64,000 nt of DNA from Rhizobium sp. 32-5/1 (GTDB lineage Bacteria; Pseudomonadota; Alphaproteobacteria; Rhizobiales; Rhizobiaceae), in contig NZ_CP120638.1 in the NCBI RefSeq assembly GCF_029537235.1, positions 248,001 to 312,000 on the forward strand. Direction: 5' to 3'. The notes beneath the pieces are model-generated. The model was given only the letters and a program-made list of their open reading frames with translations, made no database searches and was not told the origin of the DNA. The position numbers were made by a program, and so were the translations under genes. Below, piece after piece: positions 23,401 through 32,137 of the stretch (within the stretch, counting starts at the first letter, position 1; every line of letters begins with the position of its first letter).

Positions 23401-24430
23401 TCAAGGTGAGGCAATGGTAGATGGCTGGCTTGATGCGTGCGCCGCTTCACCCGGTTGGACCGCCACGCCGGTCTTTCGGGCCGCCAGCGGACTCTCGCCA
23501 TACTGCTGCTTGAAAGCACGGGAAAAGGCAGAGAGGCTGTCGAAGCCGGCGCGCAGCGCGATATCCCGGATGGCAAGACGGGTATCGCGCACCAGCCGGT
23601 GGGCGGTCTGCAGGCGAAGGCGCAGGTAATAGGCGCCGGGGCTGATGCGCAGCACCCGGGAAAACAACAGTTCGAGCTTGCGCTGCGACAGGCCAAGCCG
23701 CATCGACAGCGCCGCCACCGAAAGTGGCCGGTCCAGCGTGCGCTCCATCAGCCGGATCGCGGCGGCAATTTCCGGGTCCAGCGCTTCGATGCGTCCAAGC
23801 GAAACCAGCGGCTGCGCGTCGGTCGCGGCATGGGTCTCGTCGTAGACAAAGATGCTGGCAACATCGAGCGCCAAAGCCGAGCCAAAACGCTGGCGGATCA
23901 GGTGCAGCATCATGTCGAAGGTCGGCGATGCGCCGCCGGAGGTCCAGAATTTGCCGTCAGTGACGAACCGGTCGGCGCGCACGGCAATATCCGGAAAGGT
24001 TTGCGCAAAATCCTCGAGCTCTTCCCAATGGGCCGTGGCGGCGCGTCCGTTGACGAGGCCGGAGCGGCCGAGCAGCCAGCAGCCCGATCTCGATGCCCGC
24101 AATCACGGCGAAGTGGCCGGCAGCGGCCTGCAGGCTGGCGATGAAGCGGCGCCCGGCATGCCGCTCGAGATTGAACCCACCGATCACAAGCAGGACATCG
24201 CCCTGCTCCGCAGCTGTAAACTGACCATCCACAGCGATGCTGACGCCGCAAGTCAGAAGAACCGGGCCGCCATCCGGCGACAGCAGGCGCCAGCGAAACA
24301 GCACCTCGCCGCTGACCCGGTTTGCGGCGCGCATCGGATCCAGCACCGAGGCCAGCGACATGATCGAGGATTCGGGCAGCACCACCAGAACGATATCGGC
24401 GGCCTGCCTTGAAGATTGTTTGGGAAACAT
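23401..24430 (-). pseudogene. GlxA-family AraC-type regulator, frameshifted
   Basis: N-terminal DJ-1/PfpI-like domain (IVLVVLPESSIMSLASVLDP, DVLLVIGGFNLERHAG, then a cysteine elbow GIESGCW once corrected) and C-terminal AraC HTH pair (LSVAALSMRLGLSQRKLELL, IRDIALRAGFDSLSAFSRAF). This is the domain order of GlxA-type activators. The frame breaks in GATCTC (24086-24091, + strand); removing one base yields 343 aa. The ATG at 24430 is used; an in-frame TTG lies 30 bp upstream. Confidence 0.8.
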
Positions 24431-24618
24431 TCGCAAATAGTCAAATTTTATGCGACTCAAGTCAAATGGAAAAGGGTCGATCAGGCATGATGGTCGCCGT
24501 TAGGACCTCCTGTTGCAAGCCGCCCTGGCTTGTGGATTTTCGGAAATTCCCCTGTCCGATATTCTTTTACCGGAGCGGGCCAGAGCAGCAGACACGCTGC
24601 TTTGGCCCGATTTTTTCT

Positions 24619-25311
24619 TTATTTTCCAAGGATATCGTTGTGAAGGCGCAGCGATGTAGAAAGCGTCACCGGCAAGGGATTCCACCAACCGGTTGTCAGG
24701 CCTACCTGGCGCAGCGCGGCCGATGTCCAGGTGTTGCAGCCGGCGAACGCGTTGAAATGGCCCCTCGCCTCGAAAAACACGTCATTCTTACCATAGGCAA
24801 CGCCCGGGATCGGCACCGGGGCTCCGTTCTCCTGCGCAAAGCTCTCCTCGATGAACTGCAGCAGATGCGCGTAACCCTTCTCATCCACGGCGAGCGGCGT
24901 AACAGCCGGATGCGTCCTGTCGATCGCCCCGGCACGTTCGACGTGCATGACCGACCGATCGAGGGTCAGCGCTTTCAGGACCGGCATGGGCTTCAACTGC
25001 GCCCATTCCGGGGTCTCGATGTAGAAAGCACGTCCACCCCAACCGAAGACCAGATAGAAGACACCGGGTTCATCGATCGCAAGACCGCCGGTCGCGAGAA
25101 ACCCGAATCGCGCCAAGAGGTCCGCGTCTACGGGAATGGCGATATCAGTGTGGATCGGATTGCTGAGCACCAGGATTTCCCGTGTCGCCTCGCCTCTGGC
25201 CGGCATGGAACCGGTCAATAGCGGCCGCGGCACCACAGTGCCTGCAACAAGTACAAGCATAGCGGTGATGACGACAACGCCGAAAGCCCGCAGCAGCCGT
25301 CTCATCATCAC
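24619..25311 (-). CDS. TIGR02117/DUF2459 family exported protein
   Basis: 230 aa with an N-terminal helix or signal anchor (VVVITAMLVLVAGTVV). The conserved points NPIHTDIAIPVD, FGWGGRAFYIETPEW, GCNTWTSAALRQVGL and TTGWWNPLP define this family, once called putative urease-associated, with unknown activity; the His and Cys-Asn-Thr-Trp pattern suggests a papain-like fold. Likely periplasmic. Transcribed leftward and separate from its neighbours. Confidence 0.8.
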   Translation of the reverse strand: MMMRRLLRAFGVVVITAMLVLVAGTVVPRPLLTGSMPARGEATREILVLSNPIHTDIAIPVDADLLARFGFLATGGLAIDEPGVFYLVFGWGGRAFYIETPEWAQLKPMPVLKALTLDRSVMHVERAGAIDRTHPAVTPLAVDEKGYAHLLQFIEESFAQENGAPVPIPGVAYGKNDVFFEARGHFNAFAGCNTWTSAALRQVGLTTGWWNPLPVTLSTSLRLHNDILGK

Positions 25312-25358
25312 GGAAATCCTGGCGTTTTGTAACGGGATGCGGGAAACACGGTGAAAAC

Positions 25359-25435
<77 letters not shown>

Positions 25436-25475
25436 GCTTGAAGGGGAAGCATTTCCCCCGGAGTAACACCAGACG

Positions 25476-25781
25476 TCAATGCGTCCAGGGCTGCATGCGG
25501 TTGAAGCGGAAATTGTCCGTGTAGGACAGGCTCTTTCGCGTGGCGTCCTTCGGGGCGATGACCCGGTATTCGATGCCGTTGCGCTCGGCATAGGCCACGG
25601 CCAGTTCCGCAGTCTCGAAGGTCAGCTTGACCTGCTGGCGCGTATCGGACGAACTCGTATAGCCCATCATCGGATCGATCGTGCGTGGCGATTCCTGATC
25701 GAACTCGAGCACCCACAAATGCGTCTTGGCCTTGCCGGACTGCATGGCGGTTTTTGCGGGACGATAGATTTTCGCGGACAT
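25476..25781 (-). CDS. ETC complex I accessory subunit, NDUFS4-like
   Basis: 101 aa, the alphaproteobacterial homologue of mitochondrial NDUFS4/AQDQ (PF04800). Seen motifs: IYRPAKTAMQSGKAKTHLWV, DPMMGYTSSSDTRQQVKLTF and the C-terminal FRFNRMQPWTH. It stabilises the NADH-binding arm of NADH:ubiquinone oxidoreductase on the cytoplasmic side. ATG at 25781 gives the normal length. A single gene between two tRNAs. Confidence 0.9.
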   Translation of the reverse strand: MSAKIYRPAKTAMQSGKAKTHLWVLEFDQESPRTIDPMMGYTSSSDTRQQVKLTFETAELAVAYAERNGIEYRVIAPKDATRKSLSYTDNFRFNRMQPWTH

Positions 25782-25973
25782 ATCTTAGAGGACTCCACTC
25801 TGGTTCCGTGGCCGACCAAATCGCTTTGCCGACACAGCGCATTGCCATAACGCAGATTGCGTTAAAACGGAATGACCCACGACGGATTTTTGACCGATTT
25901 TACCGGGTAAGGCTCTTGTCAGAGGATAATCGGTGAAGGACAGGGAGTTTTTGCGCATGAGCGCTTAGATCGA

Positions 25974-26050
<77 letters not shown>

Positions 26051-26133
26051 TGACCGTCGATGCGGGGAGATACACGCTTCCCCCGCCCCTGCAACAGCTA
26101 AATTTCAAGAAATGGCATTGCTGACGATCGGGT

Positions 26134-26631
26134 TCAGGGCGAAGCCTCGGTGGGGCGATTGTCGATCTGCGGTGTCTTCACCACATCGCCGGTGGCGATG
26201 CCAAGACGTTTGACGGTGCCGGCGTTAAGTTCCAGCACATAGGCGACGGGCTCTCCTGAATCGATGATCGCCTCCGACAGCGGAACGGCATTTTCCCGGA
26301 TGGTCAGTATGCCGCCATCTTCGCCGAGGAACAGCATGTCGAGCGGCAGATAGGTATTCTTCATCCACATCATGACGCGCCGGGTCTGGCCGAAATCAAA
26401 GAACATGCCATGGTCGGGGGCCATCTGGCGACGGTTCATCAGCCCCTGCTGGCGGTGATCGGCATCGACAGCCAGCTCTACCTCAAAGCCATGTTCCTTG
26501 CCATCAGCGGTCTCGATGGTCAGCCTGTCCCTCGGAAAGGTCAGGTCTTGCGCCTGCACCGGCACACAAGCCAGCAACAAAAAAAGCGCCAGAAAGGCGC
26601 TTTCGAAACAGCGGCGCAGCGCAAACAACAT
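26134..26631 (-). CDS. DUF192 family exported protein
   Basis: 165 aa with signal peptide (FLALFLLLACVPVQA). The DUF192 domain is present: VELAVDADHRQQGLMNRRQM, GMFFDFGQTRRVMMWMKNTY, PLDMLFLGEDG and VLELNAGTVKRLGI. Function unknown. Its ATG overlaps the stop of the cold-shock gene by one base (TGATG), so the pair is cotranslated. Confidence 0.85.
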   Translation of the reverse strand: MLFALRRCFESAFLALFLLLACVPVQAQDLTFPRDRLTIETADGKEHGFEVELAVDADHRQQGLMNRRQMAPDHGMFFDFGQTRRVMMWMKNTYLPLDMLFLGEDGGILTIRENAVPLSEAIIDSGEPVAYVLELNAGTVKRLGIATGDVVKTPQIDNRPTEASP

Positions 26632-27209
26632 CAGTGCGCACGACCGGCGGGCGACGGGACGTCAGGATGAATTTCGGCAGCCATCAAGCCCTTGTCGCCA
26701 TCGCCGAAGCGCACCAGAACCGTCTGTCCCGGCCGCAGTTCGGTCAGGCCGAATCGGCGCAGGGTTTCCATGTGAATGAAGATGTCCTCGGTGCCATCTC
26801 CCCGCGTCAGGAAGCCGAAACCCTTGGTGCGGTTGAACCACTTGACGAGGACGCGCTCCAGCCCACTGGTCGGCGTCACCTGCACATGGGTCTTCACCGG
26901 CGGCATCTGCGAGGGGTGCACCGCGGTCGATTGGTCCATGGAAAGAATGCGGAAAGCCTGATAGCCGCGGTCGCGCTTCTGGATCAGAGCCACCACGCGT
27001 GCGCCCTCTAGAACCGTCTGGTATCCGTCGCGGCGCAGGCAGGTCACGTGAACCAGCACATCCTGCATACCATTGTCCGGGATGATGAAACCGAAGCCCT
27101 TGGCAACATCGAACCACTTGATCACGCCGGTGATCTCCAAGAGATCAAGCGCATCGTTGCCGAACTCGTCATCCGGTGCGACGTCTTTCGATGAAATCCT
27201 GTCCGCCAT
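26631..27209 (-). CDS. Tandem cold-shock domain protein (CspD-like)
   Basis: 192 aa with two CSDs. The first has VIKWFDVAKGFGFIIPDNG and VLVHVTCL; the second VKWFNRTKGFGFLTRGDG and IFIHMETL. Both RNP1 (KGFGF) and RNP2 motifs are kept, so each can bind single-stranded nucleic acid. A double-domain architecture is the form known in alphaproteobacteria such as Caulobacter CspC/CspD. A 29-bp dyad at 27249-27277 lies 40 bp before the start and may regulate it. Confidence 0.88.
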   Translation of the reverse strand: MADRISSKDVAPDDEFGNDALDLLEITGVIKWFDVAKGFGFIIPDNGMQDVLVHVTCLRRDGYQTVLEGARVVALIQKRDRGYQAFRILSMDQSTAVHPSQMPPVKTHVQVTPTSGLERVLVKWFNRTKGFGFLTRGDGTEDIFIHMETLRRFGLTELRPGQTVLVRFGDGDKGLMAAEIHPDVPSPAGRAH

Positions 27210-27248
27210 AGCCCGCCAGCCCCTCGATTACGCGTCACAAATAATACG

Positions 27249-27277
27249 GTTAACTGATTCTTGACGATCAGATTAAC
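27249..27277. promoter_or_regulatory. Imperfect dyad GTTAAnTGAT/ATCAGATTAAC
   Basis: GTTAACTGATTC and GATCAGATTAAC face each other over five bases, 40 bp upstream of the cold-shock gene. GTTAA ends resemble half-sites of response regulators such as CtrA, but the spacing does not match TTAA-N7-TTAA. Possible operator or promoter part, low certainty. Confidence 0.3.
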
Positions 27278-27416
27278 ATCGTCCCAATGCGAATGCGCAA
27301 GCCCTTCGTTGAAATTTGCCCTGTTCCCATTTGTATTTCGCGAGCCTTGCCTCTGGCTTATTGTCCGTTAGATAAAGGGGCTGACAAACATCACTCCGCA
27401 AAACAGGGACATTACA

Positions 27417-27857
27417 ATGCGTTATCTGCACACGATGGTTCGCGTCAAAGATCTCGACGCGGCGCTGCATTTTTACGGCACGCTTTTCGGCCTTGTGGAA
27501 ATCCGGCGCTACGAGAATGAGAAAGGCCGTTTCACCCTGGTTTTCCTGGCAGCACCGGGCGATCTCGACCATGCCAAGGGCGCGCTTTCGCCCTGCCTGG
27601 AGCTCACCTACAACTGGAATACGGAAGATTACACCGGCGGCAGGAATTTTGGCCACCTCGCCTATGAGGTCGATGACATCTATGCACTTTGCCAGCACCT
27701 GATGGACAGTGGCGTTACGATCAACCGTCCGCCCCGTGACGGGCACATGGCTTTTGTCCGCTCGCCCGACGGCATCTCCATCGAAATCCTGCAGAAGGGT
27801 GAAAACCTGCCGCCACAGGAGCCGTGGCTGTCCATGGGCAATACCGGAGCATGGTAA
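27417..27857 (+). CDS. gloA: Lactoylglutathione lyase (glyoxalase I)
   Basis: 146 aa VOC-fold enzyme that isomerises the methylglyoxal-glutathione hemithioacetal to S-lactoylglutathione. The four metal ligands are placed as in GloA: His in [11 protein letters not shown], Glu in PCLELTYNW, His in [11 protein letters not shown] and Glu in [11 protein letters not shown] glyoxalase-type N terminus (RYLHTMVRV) and full length support the call. Reads alone, rightward. Confidence 0.9.
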   Translation: MRYLHTMVRVKDLDAALHFYGTLFGLVEIRRYENEKGRFTLVFLAAPGDLDHAKGALSPCLELTYNWNTEDYTGGRNFGHLAYEVDDIYALCQHLMDSGVTINRPPRDGHMAFVRSPDGISIEILQKGENLPPQEPWLSMGNTGAW

Positions 27858-28192
27858 GCCTCGCACAACAGCAAGCAGCGATAACAGTGCAGTGAATGGA
27901 TCGTCAGCTCCGGCATGCGGTATTGTGGGCATGCATCGGCTGCGTGATCTGGTTGAGATGAAGACAATCGGGCCTTGTGCGAAACGGCACGAGGCCCCCT
28001 TTTCCTGCACAGGTTTACAAACATCACATCGTTAACTACACTTTTGTGTGAAATGACGAGAGATCGGACAGTCTGCCGCTCGTATAATCGACGGTCGTGT
28101 CGTCCGGGAAGCCAGGCATCGAGAGGGAACGGCGTGAAAGTCCCGTCCGGGACGCGCGGCGTGAAGGTGTCTTCAGCTTCGAATTGACAGCC
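27858..28192. other. Intergenic, leader region of the M15 lipoprotein gene
   Basis: 335 bp with no gene. No clear promoter or riboswitch fold was recognised. The frame of the downstream gene stays open upstream to a GTG at 28097, but without lipoprotein character, so it is treated as non-coding. Confidence 0.45.
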
Positions 28193-29650
28193 ATGACGGT
28201 AAGACATCTCTTGCCTTTGGCTGCCGTCTTTGTGGAGGGTCAAGCGTTGCAGCATCGAGCAGAAAAGGCGGGCAGCCGGCGTCATACGCTATGGGCGCTT
28301 GCGCTGACGACGTCGATGCTGGTCCTGTCCGGTTGCGTCTCAGCCGGCTCGCAGGACAAGGACACGGCAAGTCTTTCGCCGGCAGCGACCGATGCAGAGG
28401 TATCGGCGACGGACACGGTTGCCGAAGGCGCCATGGAAGATCAGCAGGTGGTCGCCCTCGGCGCCGACGGACAGCCGGCGGATGGCGCTACGGCGAACGC
28501 GATGATGCCAGCGAGCACCAATGGCCAGCCCGACTCGCTCGTGCTGCAGACCAACGGGCTCAAGGCCACATCATCCAGCATCTATGCCAGCCAGGTCACA
28601 GGCCAGACCCAGATGCCGGGGGACACGGCGATGGGCACAAGCGAGGCCGCAGCGCTTCCGGTGCTGGAAAATCAACCCGGCGTGAAGCCGGTGACAAACA
28701 GTCTGTTCCAGAGCAAACAGCAGCCGGCGGCTGAGCCGATGCCCCTACCTCTAGAAGGGGCGAGCAATACAACGCAGGCTGCCGATCCTGCCCAGCAGAT
28801 TGCAGTAGCGGACACGATCCTGCCGGACAATGCCGCCGCACTCGAAATGCCAGCGTCCGTGCCTTTGCCGCTCAGTGGCGCGGCCGCGCTTCAAGGCGAA
28901 ACGTCGGGACAACTGCATGCCGTCCAGCCGTCGCAGCAGGCTGCAGCCATGATCGTGACCGCAGATGGTCAGCAAACCGCTTCGCTGCCAATCTCGGACA
29001 AGACAGAGACCGAAGAAAAGGACAGCAAGCCGGCCTTTTCGCTCGCAGCTCTCTTTGCCGGCAAGCGAAAGAACAAGACCGCGTTCGACGGCGATCGACT
29101 CGGCAAGGCGACACAGAAGAAAACCATCTCGCAAGAGAATGTTCAGCAGCAGCAGGTGGCATCGCTGGCCTACAACGCCCTGCCCGGCGTGCGCGCAACG
29201 TCGATGTTTGCAACGGCCGGCGATGCGGAACCAGCGCATGATGACGACAGCGGCACGATCGAGGTCGCATCCCTGCCCGGTCTCGCGCGACTGGCGCCAA
29301 ACGGGCTCTGGCTGCAGACGCAGAAGGTCGAGACCGGCTGTTTCAAGCCGGAACTGATGCAGGTGCTGAAGATCGTCGAGAATCACTATGGCCGCAAGGT
29401 CATGGTGACATCAGGACTGCGCGACCTCAAACACAATCGCCGCGCCGGTGGCAGGCGCCAGTCGCTGCACACGACCTGCGAGGCGGCTGATATCCAGATT
29501 CCCGGAATCAGCAAGTGGAAACTGGCCGAGTATCTGCGCACGATCCCCGGTCGCGGTGGCGTCGGCACCTACTGCCACACCGAGTCCGTGCATATCGACA
29601 TCGGCACCGAACGCGACTGGAATTGGCGCTGCCGCCGCCGCAAGGGCTGA
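28193..29650 (+). CDS. Lipoprotein with C-terminal peptidase M15-type domain
   Basis: 485 aa. The leader (ALALTTSMLVLSGCVSAGSQ) has a lipobox LSGC with Cys near residue 47. A long Ala/Gln/Pro-rich linker of about 300 residues follows, probably spanning the periplasm. The C-terminal 120 residues form an M15/DUF882-type domain: VMVTSGLRDLKHNR, SLHTTCEAADIQIPG and SVHIDIGTERDW, i.e. the His, Asp and His positions expected for a zinc D,D- or L,D-peptidase. Likely trims cell-wall peptides. Start ATG 28193 fits the lipoprotein leader. Confidence 0.8.
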   Translation: MTVRHLLPLAAVFVEGQALQHRAEKAGSRRHTLWALALTTSMLVLSGCVSAGSQDKDTASLSPAATDAEVSATDTVAEGAMEDQQVVALGADGQPADGATANAMMPASTNGQPDSLVLQTNGLKATSSSIYASQVTGQTQMPGDTAMGTSEAAALPVLENQPGVKPVTNSLFQSKQQPAAEPMPLPLEGASNTTQAADPAQQIAVADTILPDNAAALEMPASVPLPLSGAAALQGETSGQLHAVQPSQQAAAMIVTADGQQTASLPISDKTETEEKDSKPAFSLAALFAGKRKNKTAFDGDRLGKATQKKTISQENVQQQQVASLAYNALPGVRATSMFATAGDAEPAHDDDSGTIEVASLPGLARLAPNGLWLQTQKVETGCFKPELMQVLKIVENHYGRKVMVTSGLRDLKHNRRAGGRRQSLHTTCEAADIQIPGISKWKLAEYLRTIPGRGGVGTYCHTESVHIDIGTERDWNWRCRRRKG

Positions 29651-29737
29651 GAGGTCGCCGAAGTTTTCCATTTTCAACAATATTTTCAATGACATAAATT
29701 TTATGTCATTTTTTTATACGAAAATGAATTTTCGCGC

Positions 29738-29766
29738 TTGCGGTCTTTCGAAGGCCTGACTATAAA
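29738..29766 (+). promoter_or_regulatory. Sigma70-type promoter of the first tRNA-Glu
   Basis: -35 TTGCGG (29738-29743), 17-bp spacer, -10 TATAAA (29761-29766). The tRNA starts 18 bp downstream. The same architecture precedes the second tRNA-Glu. Confidence 0.75.
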
Positions 29767-29783
29767 GCGGCCACACAGCGCTT

Positions 29784-29857
29784 GCGCCCTTCGTCTATCG
29801 GTTAGGACACCAGATTTTCATTCTGGGAAGAGGGGTTCGACTCCCTAGGGCGTACCA
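29784..29857 (+). tRNA. tRNA-Glu (anticodon TTC), copy 1
   Basis: 74 nt including CCA. Acceptor GCGCCCT pairs with AGGGCGT, anticodon loop TTTTCAT with TTC, T arm GGGTTCGACTCCC. Sequence identical to the copy at 30064. Confidence 0.95.
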
Positions 29858-30021
29858 CTGTGCTTCTCAAATCCAGTTTTGGAATTGATCGAGGAGCTGC
29901 CGGAAACGGCGGCTCCGGCGTTGCTTCCTTGTGAACTGCGACGGTTTGCGAACAATGTCGCACATCCCCTTCACGTCTTTGTTTTTACCGCAAAAAAGCG
30001 TGAAAAAATACAGATAGGCGC

Positions 30022-30050
30022 TTGCGGCTTTCAAAGCTGCTGACTATAAG
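30022..30050 (+). promoter_or_regulatory. Sigma70-type promoter of the second tRNA-Glu
   Basis: -35 TTGCGG (30022-30027), 17-bp spacer, -10 TATAAG (30045-30050). The flanks are clearly related to the first promoter (GCGCTTGCGG and CTGACTATAA), so promoter and tRNA were duplicated together. Confidence 0.75.
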
Positions 30051-30063
30051 ACGCCCACCTGAT

Positions 30064-30137
30064 GCGCCCTTCGTCTATCGGTTAGGACACCAGATTTTCA
30101 TTCTGGGAAGAGGGGTTCGACTCCCTAGGGCGTACCA
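30064..30137 (+). tRNA. tRNA-Glu (anticodon TTC), copy 2
   Basis: Identical to 29784-29857, in the same orientation 280 bp downstream, with its own promoter. Confidence 0.95.
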
Positions 30138-30206
30138 TGGTTCTCTCCGTAAAATTCGCTGTACACAGCGCGCTTCTTTCTTTGTGAGCCCGCTGACACC
30201 TGCTTG

Positions 30207-32009
30207 TCAGAGTGCCTTTGCAGCATCGATCACCCGCAATTGCACCCGCCGCGACCCCTGCCAGAGATCGGCCGAAATCGAGCCGGCGACATGGATCGAC
30301 AGGCCGCGCGAGGACAGCAGGAAATCGCCGAGCGGCGTCTCCAGCGCGCGGAAGGCGATGCCTTCGAGCCGCGTCCCATCCAGCCCTTCCAGCGTCACCT
30401 TGACGTGGTTGACGCCAACCTGCCGCGCATCGCGCAAGCGGTGCCCCGGCAGCGCAAAGATTGGCTGAGGGTGGCCGGAGCCGTAGGGTCCGGCAAGTTC
30501 CAGCTGGTCGATCAAAGAAAGGTTCGCGCCAGAGGCGCCAAGCGCGCCATCGATCTTGAGCGTCTGGACGGAAACGAGATCGCGTATCGCAGCCTCGCCT
30601 CTCTCCTCGAAGAAGTGCCGCAGCCGTCCTAGATTGGCGCGCTCGACGGTCAGACCCGCCGCCATGGCGTGACCGCCGCCCTTGACCAGCAGCCCATTGT
30701 CCACAGCCGTGCGCACCAGCTTACCCATGTCGAAGCCGCTGATCGAACGGCCGGACCCTGTGCCCTTTCCGTTCGGATCAAACGCGATGGCAAAGGCCGG
30801 GCGCCGGAATTTTTCCTTGATGCGCGCGGCAAGCAGTCCGACGATGCCTGGATGCCAGTTTTCCCTTGCCGTGACGATGACCGACGCGGTTTCACCGGTT
30901 CCGTATTCGGCCAGAACCTCGGCTTCGGCCTCGGCCAGCATGACGGCCTCCATTGCCTGGCGTTCGCGGTTCAACTCGTCCAGCCGCTCGGCGATCCGCT
31001 CGGCCTCGTTCTGATTCTCAAGCGTAAGCAGCCGGCTACCCAGTGCCGCATCGCCGATCCGGCCGCCGGCATTGATTCGGGGGCCGATGAGAAAGCCGAA
31101 ATGATAGGGCGTCACCGGGCCGCCAAGCCCGGCCTTGCGGAAAAGTGCGGAAAGACCGGGGTTCTGCATATGGCGCGCCGCAACCAGCCCCTTGACGACA
31201 TAGGCCCGGTTCAAGCCCTTGAGCGGCACGACATCGCAAACCGTTGCCAGAGCAACGATATCGAGCAAGGCCAGAAGGTCGAAACTATCCGCCCGCCGAT
31301 CGCCTTTCTCCCGCAACAGGCGCATCGCGTTGACGAGGACAAGAAAGACGACGCCGGCGGCGCACAAATGCCCCTGCCCCGACAGGTCGTCCTCCCGGTT
31401 GGGATTGACCAGTGCGTGGCAAGGGGGCAGCGCGGTGCCAACCTGGTGATGGTCGATCACCACCACTTCGATATTGCGCTCCGCAGCGACCGCCAGCGAT
31501 TCCTGGCTGGTCGAACCGCAATCGACCGTGACGATCAACCGGGCGCCATTGTCGATCAACTGGTTGATCGCCGCCGGATTGGGACCATAGCCTTCGAAAA
31601 TCCGATCGGGAATGTAGATTTCCGCGTCGATACCGAAATGCCGGAGAAACCGGAACATCAGCGCCGAGGACGAGGCGCCATCGACATCGTAGTCGCCGAA
31701 GATGGCGGTTTTCTCGCGCCGCTCGATTGCCAGCAGCAGGCGTTCCGCCGCCTTGCGGCAATCCGTCAGCGTATCGGGATCGGGCATGAGCGAACGCAGG
31801 GTCGGATCAAGGAAAGCCACCGCATCATCCTGCACGACGCCACGTCCGGCCAGAACCCGCGCGATCAGGTCCGAAAATCCGTGAACCTGGCTGATCGCAA
31901 GTGCCCGGTTCTGCCCGGCCTGGTCGAGACGCGAGACCCAGCGCTGCCCGGTCACCGAGTGTTCGACGCCCAGAAACGCCCGCTGAACCGGATCGACCAT
32001 TTCACTCAT
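30207..32009 (-). CDS. recJ: Single-stranded-DNA-specific exonuclease RecJ
   Basis: 600 aa DHH-family 5'-3' exonuclease for recombination and repair. The DHH core has IFGDYDVDGASSSALMFRFL, VTVDCGSTSQ, VVIDHHQVG and LCAAGVVFLVL; the DHHA1 part has GGGHAMAAGLTV. All metal ligands (Asp-Asp-His-His) are present. ATG at 32009 (MSEMVDPVQRAFLGVEHSVT) gives the usual N terminus; a start at 32078 would add residues with no support. It follows hom on the same strand after a terminator. Confidence 0.93.
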   Translation of the reverse strand: MSEMVDPVQRAFLGVEHSVTGQRWVSRLDQAGQNRALAISQVHGFSDLIARVLAGRGVVQDDAVAFLDPTLRSLMPDPDTLTDCRKAAERLLLAIERREKTAIFGDYDVDGASSSALMFRFLRHFGIDAEIYIPDRIFEGYGPNPAAINQLIDNGARLIVTVDCGSTSQESLAVAAERNIEVVVIDHHQVGTALPPCHALVNPNREDDLSGQGHLCAAGVVFLVLVNAMRLLREKGDRRADSFDLLALLDIVALATVCDVVPLKGLNRAYVVKGLVAARHMQNPGLSALFRKAGLGGPVTPYHFGFLIGPRINAGGRIGDAALGSRLLTLENQNEAERIAERLDELNRERQAMEAVMLAEAEAEVLAEYGTGETASVIVTARENWHPGIVGLLAARIKEKFRRPAFAIAFDPNGKGTGSGRSISGFDMGKLVRTAVDNGLLVKGGGHAMAAGLTVERANLGRLRHFFEERGEAAIRDLVSVQTLKIDGALGASGANLSLIDQLELAGPYGSGHPQPIFALPGHRLRDARQVGVNHVKVTLEGLDGTRLEGIAFRALETPLGDFLLSSRGLSIHVAGSISADLWQGSRRVQLRVIDAAKAL

Positions 32010-32079
32010 TGTCTGCGCCCCTTGATCTTGGTCTTTCCCTAGCGCTTTTTCGCGAACGGCCAAACCCCAAAACGACAAA

Positions 32080-32109
32080 GGCCCCGCCGGCTTGATCGCT
32101 GGCGGGGCC
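32080..32109. terminator. Strong hairpin between hom and recJ
   Basis: GGCCCCGCCGGC (32080-32091) pairs with GCTGGCGGGGCC (32098-32109) over a 6-base loop. T-rich tract is weak, but the stem is strong and placed right after hom. Confidence 0.65.
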
Positions 32110-32137
32110 CTTGATGGGTTTCAGACGTGTCCTTGGA

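Noticed and set aside
29784..30137. The tRNA-Glu pair as attachment sites of another element
   Set aside because: Complete tRNAs with own promoters and only 206 bp between them, no integrase.
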